DNA from: Thermococcus sp. 4557
GTDB taxonomy: Archaea; Methanobacteriota_B; Thermococci; Thermococcales; Thermococcaceae
DNA: 64,000 nt
Assembly: GCF_000221185.1 (NCBI RefSeq)
Contig: NC_015865.1
Span: 372,001 to 436,000, forward strand
Direction: 5' to 3'
The translations under genes were made by a program, and so were the position numbers. This document shows positions 24,472 through 32,443 of the stretch, in pieces; within the stretch, counting starts at the first letter, position 1; every line of letters begins with the position of its first letter. The notes under the pieces are model-generated. The model was not told where the DNA came from and did no database searches. It worked only from the letters and a program-made list of their open reading frames with translations.

Positions 24472-26214
24472 CTACTTCTCGACGCCCCTGCGAACCTTCA
24501 CAGCCAGTCCGCTCTGGAAGACCTTCAGTTCCTCACCGCTCAGGAGCGTCTGTCCGGTGGCCAAAAGCTCGTCCCTCTCGTTCACGATCAGAACCTCGTC
24601 GTAAGGCCGTATAGCCGGGTCGGCATCGACCACGAACTTGGCGAAGACGTTCTTGCCCTTCCTCGCGAAGGGCTCCGCGTCCTCATTGACCACAACGCGC
24701 ATCCTTGGGAACGGCAGAACCTCGTGGAGCCTCTTTGCACCTTCAATGCCGAGAGTCAGAAGGCCGTCCTCGGCCCTGAAGGTCGCGAGGTGTTTACCTT
24801 TGGCCTTTATCTGCCTCGGCATGCCGGTCTTTCTTGAAAGTTCGACGAAGGCATCCCTGAACGCTTCCCCGGCACCTTCACCGAACTGGTACTCCGCTAT
24901 GGCCATGATGTAGCTCCTCGCCTCTCCCTTGGCGGGCTTGGTTATGGTGAAGTCCTCCTCTCCCTCGCTCTGGGCGAAGGGATAGCTGAGGCTGAGGTAC
25001 TTTGGAATCTCTCCGAAGATTGGGTGGTTTACTCTCTCCGGGAACTTCTTGGCGACCCTTTCAGCCCTCTCCTTCGCGCGCTGGACGATCGGCCAGCTCA
25101 TCGCTTCCTCGCTCACCTTGAAGAAGGCACTCGCCTTGGTCACCGGCTCGTTCCTCTCAAGGTAGTCCCTGTACTCCAGCAGTCTCTTGTAGGCGGCGAA
25201 CATCTTGGGGTGGGAGCGGGCACGCTCATCGACGAGCTCCCAGAGGGTTCCCTCCTTTATCGCCTGCTTGACCCGGTTGAGCTCCTCGCGGATTACCCAG
25301 AGGTTGTGAAGAGCCAGGAGCCTCGTCCTCTCTTCCTTAGGCATCTCGCGGAGCTCCTGCGGAGTGTAGCGGGAGCACACCGGGCAGGAGCAGGGGAAGT
25401 ATTCCAGCTCTTCAAGCCTCTTGGTGCCCTCGGGCGTCAGGTAGCGGTCGTCCTTCGCGTAGAGAGCATAGCTTGCCGAATCGAAGAGGTCGATTCCCAT
25501 CGCGACCGCTAAAGCAAAAATCATCGGGTGACCTGCGCCGAAGAGGTGAACCGGTCTGTCGGGCCTTAAACCGAGCTTTGAGGCTATTACCACATCAACA
25601 AGGTCCTTGTAGCGGTAGCTCTCCATCAGGGGGACGACCGCCCCTACCGGGTGAATCTCGAAGTTCATCTTGCTAAGCTCCCTCGCGGCGTGAGTTCTCA
25701 GGTCCGGGTACGTTGAACCCTGAACGGCGGCGTTCATCGCGATGTTCTTGACCTCTTCGGCTTCCTTCGCCCTTTCGAGAGTTATCCTGAGGTCTTCCTC
25801 TGCTTTTTCCCTCGGAGCATCGGGCGGTGTCGGAATGTCGAGGAAGGTGCCGATGTCAACACCTATCCTCTCCTGGAACTCGATTATCTCCCTGTTCGTA
25901 ACGTCCACGCCGCCGTAGCGCATGAGCTGGAAGGAGCCGGAGTCAACCTCGATAATGCCGTCGTAGTCGAGGAGCCTGTGGATGCCCACATCGAGGGCCT
26001 TCTCCCTGAGCTCGGGCGTCTTGTAGATGATGTACGAGTTGGTGATCACCATTCCAAAGCCCATCTCCTTGAGTTCCCTCGGCGTCACTATCAGCTGCTT
26101 CGGGTTGATGACCGGCATTATCGCCGGTGTCTCTATCGTTTTTCCGTTAACGGTCAGCTTTCCTATCCTTCCAGCGGCGTCTCTCGCCTTGACCTCGAAC
26201 TTAAACTCGACCAT
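24472..26214 (-). CDS. tgtA: Archaeal tRNA-guanine transglycosylase (arcTGT)
   Basis: ArcTGT exchanges guanine-15 of tRNA for preQ0, the first tRNA step to archaeosine. The 580-residue length fits: a catalytic TIM barrel (about 1-345) with the nucleophile region DSGSFQLM and DIPTPPDAP, a zinc site CSCPVC...LHN (about 270-310), then C1/C2 domains and a C-terminal PUA domain (about 505-580: RMRVVVNEDAEPFARKGKNVFAKFV...PYDEVLIVNERDELLATGQ). The stop codon lies 1-2 bases beyond the tRNA-Val TATA box. The pathway partner RaSEA is encoded at 57242 in this window. Confidence 0.95.
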   Translation of the reverse strand: MVEFKFEVKARDAAGRIGKLTVNGKTIETPAIMPVINPKQLIVTPRELKEMGFGMVITNSYIIYKTPELREKALDVGIHRLLDYDGIIEVDSGSFQLMRYGGVDVTNREIIEFQERIGVDIGTFLDIPTPPDAPREKAEEDLRITLERAKEAEEVKNIAMNAAVQGSTYPDLRTHAARELSKMNFEIHPVGAVVPLMESYRYKDLVDVVIASKLGLRPDRPVHLFGAGHPMIFALAVAMGIDLFDSASYALYAKDDRYLTPEGTKRLEELEYFPCSCPVCSRYTPQELREMPKEERTRLLALHNLWVIREELNRVKQAIKEGTLWELVDERARSHPKMFAAYKRLLEYRDYLERNEPVTKASAFFKVSEEAMSWPIVQRAKERAERVAKKFPERVNHPIFGEIPKYLSLSYPFAQSEGEEDFTITKPAKGEARSYIMAIAEYQFGEGAGEAFRDAFVELSRKTGMPRQIKAKGKHLATFRAEDGLLTLGIEGAKRLHEVLPFPRMRVVVNEDAEPFARKGKNVFAKFVVDADPAIRPYDEVLIVNERDELLATGQTLLSGEELKVFQSGLAVKVRRGVEK

Positions 26215-26255
26215 CTCTCAACACCGCTAAGCCCTTCGGTGGGGGGTTTAAAAGC

Positions 26256-27170
26256 CTAAGCCAGAAACGTTATGAGAACGTAGGATATCGCACCCGCGAA
26301 AACCGGCGCTATTACCCAGCCCTTCACGATTCCCACGAGGAGTTTGAGGTTCACGTGCTCGCCCTTGTAAAGGCCCAGGCCGCTTATGGCCCCAACTATG
26401 GCCTGACCCGAGCTGACGGGCAGACCTATCAGGTTGGCCGAGCTGACGGCCAGAGATGCCCCGAACTGGCTCGAAAAGGCCGAGGTTGGCCCGAGAGGCG
26501 AGATGTCCCTCCCGACCGTCATCATCACGTCGTAACTGAAGGTCAGCGCTCCCAGGGTTAGGGTGAGCGCCAGGAGGAGCTTAAACGGACCGTCTATTCC
26601 GAGGCCTTCCATCAGCCCGGCGACGTTGGAGAGCTCGTTGGCGCCGAGGTTGAAGGCCGAAAATGCCGCCGCGGTGAAGACGAGCCACTTTTGGGTCAGC
26701 TCGAGGTTCCGCAGACACTTTATCCTTCTCAGCAGGGGCTTATAGAGCCTGTAGACAGCCACCGCGAAGAGAGCGGCGACGATCGGTGAGAGAACCCACG
26801 CCGATGCTATTCTGCCGACCGTTCCCCAGTCAACCGGCAGTCCGAGTGCGAGGGAAGCCCCGACGAGACCGCCTATTATTGACTGGGTCGTTGAGATTGG
26901 CCTTCCCCAGAGGCTCGCTACGGTTACGGCAGAGGCGGCGCTGAAGAGGACGAGCCCGACCTCGTCCGCGGACATGCCCTTGGCTAGCCCGGAGACCGTT
27001 CCGGAAACGCCAGAACCTCCAAGAAGAACGCCCAGAGTGGTGAATATCCCTATGAGCAGCACCGCCCTCTTGAAGCCCAGTACGCCTGAACCAACGGCCG
27101 TTCCAACGGCCTTTGCGCTGTCGTTTGCACCTATCGCCCACGCCATGAAGAGCGCCGTTATCATCGTCAT
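26256..27170 (-). CDS. Inorganic phosphate transporter, PiT family
   Basis: The 304-residue membrane protein has about 10 helices and the duplicated PHO4 signature GANDSAKAVGTAVGSG (about residues 15-30) and GANELSNVAGLMEG in the second half. PiT proteins import phosphate with a cation. The usual thermococcal partner, a PhoU-like DUF47 protein, is not adjacent. The start is uncertain (GTG 27173, ATG 27170 or ATG 27161); no ribosome binding site is visible, and a TATA-like CTATATAG lies about 30 bases upstream, so a leaderless transcript is likely. Two identical 10-bp repeats flank this promoter. Confidence 0.88.
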   Translation of the reverse strand: MTMITALFMAWAIGANDSAKAVGTAVGSGVLGFKRAVLLIGIFTTLGVLLGGSGVSGTVSGLAKGMSADEVGLVLFSAASAVTVASLWGRPISTTQSIIGGLVGASLALGLPVDWGTVGRIASAWVLSPIVAALFAVAVYRLYKPLLRRIKCLRNLELTQKWLVFTAAAFSAFNLGANELSNVAGLMEGLGIDGPFKLLLALTLTLGALTFSYDVMMTVGRDISPLGPTSAFSSQFGASLAVSSANLIGLPVSSGQAIVGAISGLGLYKGEHVNLKLLVGIVKGWVIAPVFAGAISYVLITFLA

Positions 27171-27173
27171 CAC

Positions 27174-27211
27174 TATAGTCTATTTGTTGCACCATAATCT
27201 ATATAGTCTAT
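27174..27211. promoter_or_regulatory. Direct repeats TATAGTCTAT at the pit promoter
   Basis: TATAGTCTAT occurs at 27174-27183 and again at 27202-27211. The second overlaps the TATA box (CTATATAG), the first abuts the start codon. This spacing (28 bases, about three helical turns) suggests an operator, perhaps for phosphate control; the regulator is unknown. Confidence 0.5.
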
Positions 27212-27255
27212 GTAGTACGGAAGTGAGCACTTAAAAGGGTTTCGCCCGGTATCCC

Positions 27256-28305
27256 TCATACCTTCCCGAGGAGCACCGAGAGATAGCCGTAGACGTGGAG
27301 AGTGAGGTAAAAGGCCGCCCAGAACCAGACTATAACCGGGAACAGGAGGGCGTTTATCAGCCTTCCGCCCTCGAAGAGGGTCGGCAAAAGCATCGTGAAG
27401 GTCTCGAAGAACCACCAGAGGGCAAAGAGCTCGAACTGGCCTGTGAGCAGGAGAAGCGGGGGAACAATCACATCTAAAAGCGCCACAACGTCGGAGAGGA
27501 GCAGAAAGGTCAAATCCTTCGTGAAGCCTCCCCCGAGGTTTTTCAAATCTCCCAAAAACCAGCGCTTCCTCTGGCGCCAGAGGACGGCAAGGCTCTTGGG
27601 CATCTTCGTCCATACCCTCGCGCGGGGGGCGTAGACAACTTTTCCAAACTCCTTAACGGCCTTTGTGGTTGCGTAGTCCTCGACGATATCCTCGACGAAG
27701 CCGCCGATCCTCTCAAGGGCCTCCCTGCGGAAGGCCGCTATCGGGCCCGGGGCGAGGCTCAGGTCGTCCAGCTCCTTCGCCCTGCGGAACATGGCTATCC
27801 GAAGATGCTCCGCGTCCTGCGCCATCTCAAGGAAAGAGCCTCCGGAGACGCGAACCTGGCCGCCAACGCCGAGGACTTCATCCGAGTAGAAGCGCCTCAC
27901 GAGCTCCTTAACCGCATCGGGTTCGAGACGGCTGTCTGCGTCGGTCGTCACTACAACCTCGCCGGAAGCCTTTGAGAGGCCGAAGTTCAAAGCCCTCGCC
28001 TTTCCACCGTGCTCCACCCTGTAAACCTTCAACCTGGCGTTTTTGAGGGATGAAGCGGCCCCAAAGGTCTCATCCTCGCTCCCGTCGTCGACAACTATGA
28101 CCTCGAAGTCAGGGTAATCCTGGGCAAGGGCGGATTCTATGGCGTTAAGAACCCTCCTCCCCTCGTTGTATGCGGGGATTATTATGGAGACCCTGGGCTT
28201 CCATTCCCGAATTCTGTAATTCCTGAAAAGGCTAATTATGTAATTAAAGAAAAAGTAGCCATCCCAGAGGAAGATGACGACGAGACCGAGGAGGAGCGGG
28301 TTCAT
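27256..28305 (-). CDS. Membrane glycosyltransferase, family 2
   Basis: The product is about 349 residues from ATG 28305. It has an N-terminal membrane helix (LLLGLVVIFLWDGYFFF), a GT-A catalytic domain (VSIIIPAYNEGRRV, then VVDDGSEDET and TTDADSRLE as the metal/nucleotide-binding aspartates, and WRQRKRW as the processive-type QxxRW motif), and three or four C-terminal helices. Such enzymes make cell-surface or exopolysaccharides or glycolipids. In-frame starts also exist at 28338 (ATG) and 28386 (TTG); none has a clear ribosome binding site, and ATTAAAAAG near 28333 could be the TATA box for a leaderless start at 28305. Confidence 0.83.
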   Translation of the reverse strand: MNPLLLGLVVIFLWDGYFFFNYIISLFRNYRIREWKPRVSIIIPAYNEGRRVLNAIESALAQDYPDFEVIVVDDGSEDETFGAASSLKNARLKVYRVEHGGKARALNFGLSKASGEVVVTTDADSRLEPDAVKELVRRFYSDEVLGVGGQVRVSGGSFLEMAQDAEHLRIAMFRRAKELDDLSLAPGPIAAFRREALERIGGFVEDIVEDYATTKAVKEFGKVVYAPRARVWTKMPKSLAVLWRQRKRWFLGDLKNLGGGFTKDLTFLLLSDVVALLDVIVPPLLLLTGQFELFALWWFFETFTMLLPTLFEGGRLINALLFPVIVWFWAAFYLTLHVYGYLSVLLGKV

Positions 28306-28403
28306 GGGGGTAAATCTGAGATGGAACTTTTTAATCATGTCGGCTTCAATCCATCTGCCAAAAGGACTAAATAGGATGTTTCCCAAAGTCCAATGGGAGA
28401 ACC

Positions 28404-28985
28404 ATGGGCATCGAGATTAAAGGAGACGAAATAGTAATCAACCGCGAGCTCAGTGAGCTTGACAGGTTTGTGCTCGACGTTATAGATGTAGTTGAGAAGC
28501 ATGCCCGTTACGTCATAGTCAGCGGATACGTTACGATCCTTTTCGGCCGTTCCCGAGGTACCGAAGATGTGGACTTCGTTATTGAGTGCATCCCCAAGGA
28601 GAGATTCCTGCGTATGTGTGGAGAAGCCCAGAAAGCAGGCTTTGAGTTTCTGAATCCAGAGGACTGTGGAGGACTCTACGAAATGCTGGCCGAGAGGCTC
28701 GGGATAAGGATGGTCAGAAAAGGCGAGATAATCCCGAACGCTGAGATAAAGTTCCCCAAGGATGATTTCCACAGAGAGGCACTTGAAAACAGTATCCCCG
28801 TCCGGTTTAACGATCGCCTGATTTATATATCGCCGATAGAACTCCAGATAGCCTACAAGCTCTATCTTGGAACAGACAAGGATGTGGAAGATGCGTTTTT
28901 CCTCTATGAGCTTTTCAAGGAAAGGATAGATGGGAGGGCACTAAATGACTACGCGAAAAGGCTCGGCGTTGAGGTTCCGTTCTAA
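28404..28985 (+). CDS. Nucleotidyltransferase-fold protein
   Basis: The 193-residue protein carries a minimal nucleotidyltransferase motif: a glycine loop VSGYVTILFGRSRGTEDVDFVI with the metal-binding aspartate pair DVD (about residues 51-53), and a later acidic strand (AEIKF). Proteins of this group act in toxin-antitoxin or abortive-infection modules or have unknown substrates. ATG 28404 follows GGGAGAACC. A small gene overlaps its end by 41 bases, suggesting a two-gene module. The loop reads SGY rather than the classic GS, so activity is uncertain. Confidence 0.7.
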   Translation: MGIEIKGDEIVINRELSELDRFVLDVIDVVEKHARYVIVSGYVTILFGRSRGTEDVDFVIECIPKERFLRMCGEAQKAGFEFLNPEDCGGLYEMLAERLGIRMVRKGEIIPNAEIKFPKDDFHREALENSIPVRFNDRLIYISPIELQIAYKLYLGTDKDVEDAFFLYELFKERIDGRALNDYAKRLGVEVPF

Positions 28986-29169
28986 TCGTGACATGGAAGA
29001 GAGGCTCGCCTTCATCAAGCTCTACGTCAAAAGGCTGAAGGAGAACCCGGACGAGGTCTTTAGGCAACAGGTAAAGCTCGTGAACTCATTCCTCGCCTCG
29101 GCAAGAGACTTTCCGCTGAGCAGGAAGGATTACCTGAGGATGAAGGGGGAACTAAGGGAAGGGAATTAA
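28945..29169 (+). CDS. Small hypothetical protein paired with the nucleotidyltransferase
   Basis: This 74-residue basic, helical protein (EERLAFIKLYVKRLKENPDEVFRQQVKLVNSFLASARDF...DYLRMKGEL) has no membrane segment. ATG 28945 lies 8 bases after GGGAGGG inside the end of the upstream gene; a shorter start at ATG 28993 would give 58 residues and no overlap. Pairing with a nucleotidyltransferase suggests a toxin-antitoxin-like unit, by context only. Confidence 0.65.
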   Translation: MTTRKGSALRFRSNRDMEERLAFIKLYVKRLKENPDEVFRQQVKLVNSFLASARDFPLSRKDYLRMKGELREGN

Positions 29170-29208
29170 ACAGAAGCCCTGCAGTCTTTTATCGTTCTAA
29201 CCATTCCC

Positions 29209-29529
29209 CTATTCGGAGAGTTTTATCCCACGCAGCTTGGATTTCCCGATCCTGTACCTCACCACATATCTGCCGTGCTCGAACTCGTCTTCCTCGGCCT
29301 CCAAAACCTCCACGGGCTCAATTTCCAGGCCGAAGTCCATGGCCTCCCATTTGATGTCGTCGAAGTAGTCGTAGAGCCCGCACGTGGCGCAGAAGGAGCC
29401 GGAGAACTCGATGCTGATCTCGTCCCCCCGAACCTCCAGCACCCTAGCCGTGGCCTCGCTTCCGTGGAGTTTGTTGAACTCATCTATGGCTCTCTCCAGC
29501 GCCCCAATATAATCCCGCACGCTTATCAC
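29209..29529 (-). CDS. Hypothetical protein, 106 aa, with one CxxC
   Basis: The acidic 106-residue protein has an alpha-beta pattern: an N-terminal helix (VRDYIGALERAIDEFNKLH), strands (ARVLEVRGDEISIEFSG), a single CATC pair, and a C-terminal strand region. No family is recognised. It stands alone between the nucleotidyltransferase pair and the KaiC-like gene. Confidence 0.65.
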   Translation of the reverse strand: MISVRDYIGALERAIDEFNKLHGSEATARVLEVRGDEISIEFSGSFCATCGLYDYFDDIKWEAMDFGLEIEPVEVLEAEEDEFEHGRYVVRYRIGKSKLRGIKLSE

Positions 29530-29590
29530 CAGAAAGGGCTTTCGGAATGATTACAGCGGATGTTTTAATCGGGGACGTGGCTTTTAATGC

Positions 29591-30294
29591 TCACGGCAGG
29601 GATACCATACGGTCGTGATACACGACCATACCGTGGTCGGTTATCTCGTACTGCCGGATTGCGTCGTCGAAACCACTACCTCTGAGCTTGGTTATCCGTA
29701 TTCCCCTCGAGAGCCTGCCGCCCACTTCAAACACTTTAAGCTCGATAACCCCGTTCACAAGGTACTCCTCTATATCCGTCCTTTCCAGTTCGGAAGTGAG
29801 CAGAACTGTGGTTTTTAACCGTATCATGCTTTTAACGAAGCTCAGGAACGCCTTGCGGTAGTCCACCTCTTTCGTTGCGGTCATCTTGAGCATTGTGATG
29901 GGGTCTATGACTATTCTGGTATAACGTCTCTCCTGGAACTGGCGTTTGATGGCGTCCGCCATTTTCTCGATGTTCGCCGCGAACTCCTCAAAGAAGTCGC
30001 TTATCAGCACGTAGCGCTCTGCCGTGGGAGTTGCATCGATGAGGGTAAACCGCGGATCGCGGAGGTTGAAGCCCATACGGGTCATATCCACCTTCAGGTT
30101 CTCGGCGGGCTCCTCCAGGGTAACGTAGAGGACGTTTTCACCATTGGCAACGCCCGCCATTGCAAAGTGCATGGCTAGGGTGGTTTTACCGGTTCCGGGG
30201 GCCCCTTTGACAAGATAGACCCTGCCGGGTATAAGCCCCCCTGAAGCATGGAGTCCAGTCCAGGGATTCCCGTTGAGATTTTTGATATGTCCAT
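29591..30294 (-). pseudogene. KaiC/RadA-like ATPase, frameshifted near its N terminus
   Basis: From ATG 30294 the frame reads MDISKISTGIPGLDSMLQG, the classic KaiC-like N terminus, up to a run of six G (minus strand, 30236-30241). From there the conserved continuation GLIPGRVYLVKGAPGTGKTTLAMHF (Walker A) is in another frame; a seventh G would restore it. The rest is an intact RecA-fold ATPase with Walker B-like RIVIDPITML and a length typical of single-domain archaeal KaiC proteins (about 234 residues). A TATA box (TTCTTATATC) lies about 50 bases upstream of ATG 30294. The alternatives are a true null allele, a slippage-controlled gene, or a one-base sequence error. Confidence 0.75.
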
Positions 30295-30403
30295 GGTTTA
30301 CCCCAAACGTTGTTATCCTCCCCAGATATAAGAACTTTTCGAGGCATGGTCCCATGAAGAACGAAGTTCAGCGGACATTTTTTAGTGGAAAATAAAAAAG
30401 ATG

Positions 30404-32257
30404 TTAGAGACCCAGGGTCTTAATCACAAAAGCCGCCAGATCCGTCAGCTCCCTCGCCCTCGTTTCGGGTGATGCACCCATGTGGCCGCTCTTCGTCTCG
30501 ACGCGGAGGTAAACGGGCGCACCTATCTCCCTCAGCTTCATGAAGAACTTGAGGGCGTGTGCGGGATGCACGCGGTCGTCGTGGAGGCCCGTGTAGATGA
30601 GCGTCGGGGGATAGCTCTTCTCGGGGTCAACGTTGTGGTAAGGGCTGTACTTCAGCAGAAACTCCCTGTCCTTCGGGTCGTCGGGGTTTCCGTACTCAGG
30701 GATCCAAACGCTGCCGATGTAGAGCTTGTGGAAGCGCATCATGTCTATGACAGGATAGCCTATCAGCGCCGCGTCCATAACGTCCGGCCGCTGGGTGAGT
30801 GTGGCAGAAACCAAAAGCCCGCCGTTGCTCCTGCCCCAGGCGGCAACCCTGTAGCCCTCGGCCTTGAGCTTGCCGAGAACGGCTATGAAGTCGTCGAAGA
30901 CGTTCCCCTTGTTCTCCCTCATTCCGGCGCGATGCCACTCCTCGCCGTACTCAGAACCCCCGCGCAGATTGGCCATCACGAAGGTCCCGCCGCGCTTTAT
31001 GAACGGAATCACCTGCGGGAAGAAGCGGGGCGTCAGTGAAATGTTGAAGCCACCGTAGCCGAAGACCCAGGCCTTCTTTTCGTCCCTCTCGCCTTTGACC
31101 ATGAAGTAATGAACCTTCGTGCCGTCCTTTGAGGCGGCGAAGTCTTCACTTATCGTGAACTCACCCCCGACTTCATTTCCGTCGAGGAGGTTAAGCCCGC
31201 CGTCGAACTCGTAGAGCCTGTACGGAACCGTGAAGCTCTCGTACCTTATGAGCACTTTCTTTCCATCGGCGTCCGTCGGGTAGGCGCTTCCCAGACGGTC
31301 AAAGGTTATCTCCTCAAGCTTTTCACCGTCCAGGGAGTAGACCTCAAGGCGGTAGCTCGCGTGGACGAGCCTGCCGGCGAGGATTTTGCCGTCAGCGATA
31401 ACTGCCCATTCAAGGGGGAACTCATCCTCTGGAATGACCTCAGTGACGTTCTCGCCCTCTACTGCAATCACCTTTCCACGGCCGGTTCCTTCCCTGGTGA
31501 GAACGTAGAGCCTGCCGTTGATGATGTCTATGGGCTCGACCGGCACTTCGGCGGAGTAGACTTTCTGCCATCTTTCTGGCTCTTCAATGGGGCCGATGTA
31601 GATATCCGCCCTGTTCCAGCCGAAGGTCACCGTAACCATCGCCCACTTCCCGTCGGTGTTCTTCCTCAGCCCGATGAAGTAGCCGGAGCCGAGGCCCTCG
31701 CCGAAGACCATCCTTTCCCCGTTCGCATCCTTCCGGAAGAGCCTCACCGCCGGAGCCTTAACGCCGTCGGGTGTTTCACCGTGCCGGTAGAAGCGGGAGA
31801 AGTAGTATCCGTCCTCAAGGAATGTAACGTTCCAGACAGAAGGCTTCATCTCATCGATGAGTTCTCCGGTTTCAAGGTCTATGATTCTCGTTATCCCCTC
31901 GTCGGCGCCTCCGATGGAGAAGCTGTAGGCTAGGAACCTTCCCTTTCCGTCGGCTGTGAAGCCCTGTAGCAGAACCTCGTCGTTGAGCTCCTCCTCAAGC
32001 CTCTTTGAATCAACTATGGCCTCCCCATCGAGCCATCTGATGAGCTGTCTCTCCCTCTCCTTGTACAGTGCTATGATGCCCTTCTCGGTGAGCTTCGCAC
32101 CGTAGAGCGTCGGCATCGAGTAGTACTCCCAGACCTCCGGAAACAGTTCGTCGCTCAGCTCTCCAATGAACTCCCTAAAGCGCTTGTTCTCCTCATCGAC
32201 CACCTTTAAAACGCGCTCATCTTCGAGGTTTTCCATCCAGATGTACGGGTCTCCCAT
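30404..32257 (-). CDS. Prolyl oligopeptidase (S9A family)
   Basis: The 617-residue cytoplasmic serine peptidase cleaves after proline in short peptides. It closely matches the Pyrococcus furiosus enzyme: start MGDPYIWMENLEDERVLK, a beta-propeller of about 340 residues, then the alpha/beta-hydrolase domain with the nucleophile in WGRSNGG, the aspartate in LHDDRVHP and the histidine in KSGHMGAS. I place the start at ATG 32257, which follows GGTGATTCTC and matches the relative; an in-frame ATG at 32386 would add 43 residues that read like intergenic DNA. A TATA-like CTTATTAGC lies near 32295. Confidence 0.93.
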   Translation of the reverse strand: MGDPYIWMENLEDERVLKVVDEENKRFREFIGELSDELFPEVWEYYSMPTLYGAKLTEKGIIALYKERERQLIRWLDGEAIVDSKRLEEELNDEVLLQGFTADGKGRFLAYSFSIGGADEGITRIIDLETGELIDEMKPSVWNVTFLEDGYYFSRFYRHGETPDGVKAPAVRLFRKDANGERMVFGEGLGSGYFIGLRKNTDGKWAMVTVTFGWNRADIYIGPIEEPERWQKVYSAEVPVEPIDIINGRLYVLTREGTGRGKVIAVEGENVTEVIPEDEFPLEWAVIADGKILAGRLVHASYRLEVYSLDGEKLEEITFDRLGSAYPTDADGKKVLIRYESFTVPYRLYEFDGGLNLLDGNEVGGEFTISEDFAASKDGTKVHYFMVKGERDEKKAWVFGYGGFNISLTPRFFPQVIPFIKRGGTFVMANLRGGSEYGEEWHRAGMRENKGNVFDDFIAVLGKLKAEGYRVAAWGRSNGGLLVSATLTQRPDVMDAALIGYPVIDMMRFHKLYIGSVWIPEYGNPDDPKDREFLLKYSPYHNVDPEKSYPPTLIYTGLHDDRVHPAHALKFFMKLREIGAPVYLRVETKSGHMGASPETRARELTDLAAFVIKTLGL

Positions 32258-32443
32258 GAGAATCACCATTAAGATGGTGGCCTTAGCGCTAATAAGGATA
32301 TCGGTGAAGCCCGAAAAGCGGTGTGTCAGAACGACAGAAATGGGCGGGGGTAAGTTGTCCATTTTGCCGTTGTTACAGGATTTCATGGAAAAAAGTTATA
32401 TTGAGCCGCGGTCTTTCTTGACTGTCGCATTGAGGTGTCAAAA

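Noticed and set aside
30295-30355. N-terminal extension of the KaiC-like ORF
   Set aside because: The residues MGPCLEKFLYLGRITTFG lie across the TATA box and are in the wrong frame relative to the conserved MDISKISTGIPG start; the frameshift explains them.
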